DNA of 64,000 nucleotides, from contig CAJJDN010000017.1 of the NCBI GenBank assembly GCA_905182985.1, positions 1-64,000 of the forward strand, read 5' to 3'. Position 1 is the first letter of the stretch. Every line of letters starts with the position of its first letter. Positions 61,505 to 64,000 of this stretch are shown one piece after another. The notes beneath the pieces are model-generated. The model made no database searches and had not been told where the DNA came from. It worked only from the letters and a program-made list of their open reading frames with translations. The DNA is from Paramecium sonneborni (taxonomy: Eukaryota > Ciliophora > Oligohymenophorea > Peniculida > Parameciidae). The position numbers and the translations under genes were made by a program.

Positions 61505-62250
61505 ATTTATAGATTTAATTTTTAAGAAAATTAATATAATTGTGAATATATAAAATAATCATTACACACATTATTTCTAAATATTCTCTATCTAACTTTT
61601 CTCTCAATAAATTAATAACTATTGGAGTTCATAAACATCAATTATTTATCTTTTAAATAAAAAACCAAAATATTAATTATAAGTTAACTTGAATCAAATG
61701 ATGCATAGATAATTCTATAAACAAATTTGTATTTTAAAGATTAATAATTTATGTATATAATTTATTGTTATTTCTTTACATAAACAGTACGAAAAGAGAA
61801 AATAACAAATATTATAATTATTTTCATAATTTCTAGATAATTATTAAAATAAATAGCATTAAATAATTTAATGAAATGTAAATAATATTTTCTTTAATCA
61901 AATTAGTGTCTATTATAAAGATTTACTTCAGTATTATAAGATTAATTAAAACGTAGTTTCATATAATAGAATAATTGAAATAGTAAATAGTTCTTTCTAA
62001 TTCTTTTTATAATATAGTTAGAAATTGATTAATGAAATAAAAAAGTATTCATAATGATTAAGAATATAATTTATATGTGTAAATCAGTTTAACTAAAAAG
62101 AGTAATAGTAAAATTTTATAATTTGTATAATAATAATAAGAATGTTAAGAAAATCTCAAAGAAAGGTTTGAATTTCTAAAAATAATATGATACAGATTTT
62201 ACATATGTTGAATTTATAAATAATTAACTTTCTTATTAAAATTAATTGGA
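61505..62250. other. Divergent intergenic region, no gene seen
   Basis: About 750 bp of AT-rich sequence between divergent starts, long for this gene-dense region. No convincing code-6 frame. It presumably holds the promoters of both neighbours. Confidence 0.45.

Positions 62251-64000
<1,750 letters not shown>

Overview
The window looks like the left end of a macronuclear chromosome of a Paramecium species, probably of the P. aurelia group. Three things point there. It opens on a telomere of mixed CCCCAA and CCCAAA units (1-81). Its genes only read through if TAA and TAG are glutamine and TGA is the sole stop (ciliate code 6). Its introns are tiny, about 22-35 nt, of GT...AG form. ORFs called with the standard code are nearly all fragments or shadows, so the gene models here were re-read in code 6 and spliced by eye. 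Most completed models close in frame after intron removal, which supports their coordinates.

Region 1 (1 to about 23.5 kb) is a subtelomeric zone. It is very AT-rich and gene-poor, with code-6 coding relics on both strands that are broken by TGA codons and frame changes. Recognisable pieces include a decayed member of a repetitive MORN-like protein family (about 14.1-14.6 kb), a possible kinesin scrap (18.2 kb), and three uninterrupted but unidentified ORFs of about 130-180 residues (10.7, 20.3 and 22.5 kb). The zone also holds a GC-rich island near 4.3-4.6 kb and a 425-bp inverted repeat at 7.66-8.09 kb.

Region 2 (23.6-64.0 kb) is compact and gene-dense. In order: a PDI-like thioredoxin protein (+), a TSG101/Vps23 ESCRT-I subunit (+), an unidentified fragmented gene (+), a giant IP3/ryanodine receptor-type Ca2+ channel (-), a striatin homologue (+), a PARP-like ADP-ribosyltransferase-fold protein (-), an unidentified gene (-), a PP2C-fold protein missing its metal ligands (-), CFAP300 (-), a small unidentified gene (+), a cyclic-nucleotide-binding-like protein (+), an importin-7/8-type karyopherin (-), a bZIP factor (-), a small coiled-coil gene (+), the EMG1/NEP1 rRNA methyltransferase (+), a 1074-residue unidentified protein (-), a coiled-coil protein (-), a two-CGHC-domain protein disulfide isomerase (-), a RING-CH-like membrane protein (+), two lysine/glutamine-rich unidentified proteins (-), and a CDPK-type kinase (+) cut by the window end.

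There is no operon logic; genes are single eukaryotic units with 17-200 bp spacers. Functional themes repeat: calcium signalling (IP3R-type channel, CDPK), phospho-signalling (striatin, PP2C-like), ER folding (two PDI-family genes), trafficking and nuclear transport (TSG101, importin), ribosome biogenesis (EMG1) and cilium assembly (CFAP300). No CRISPR array, rRNA or tRNA was recognised. No new multi-gene system is evident; the most interesting items are the catalytically altered enzymes and channel, and the subtelomeric oddities.
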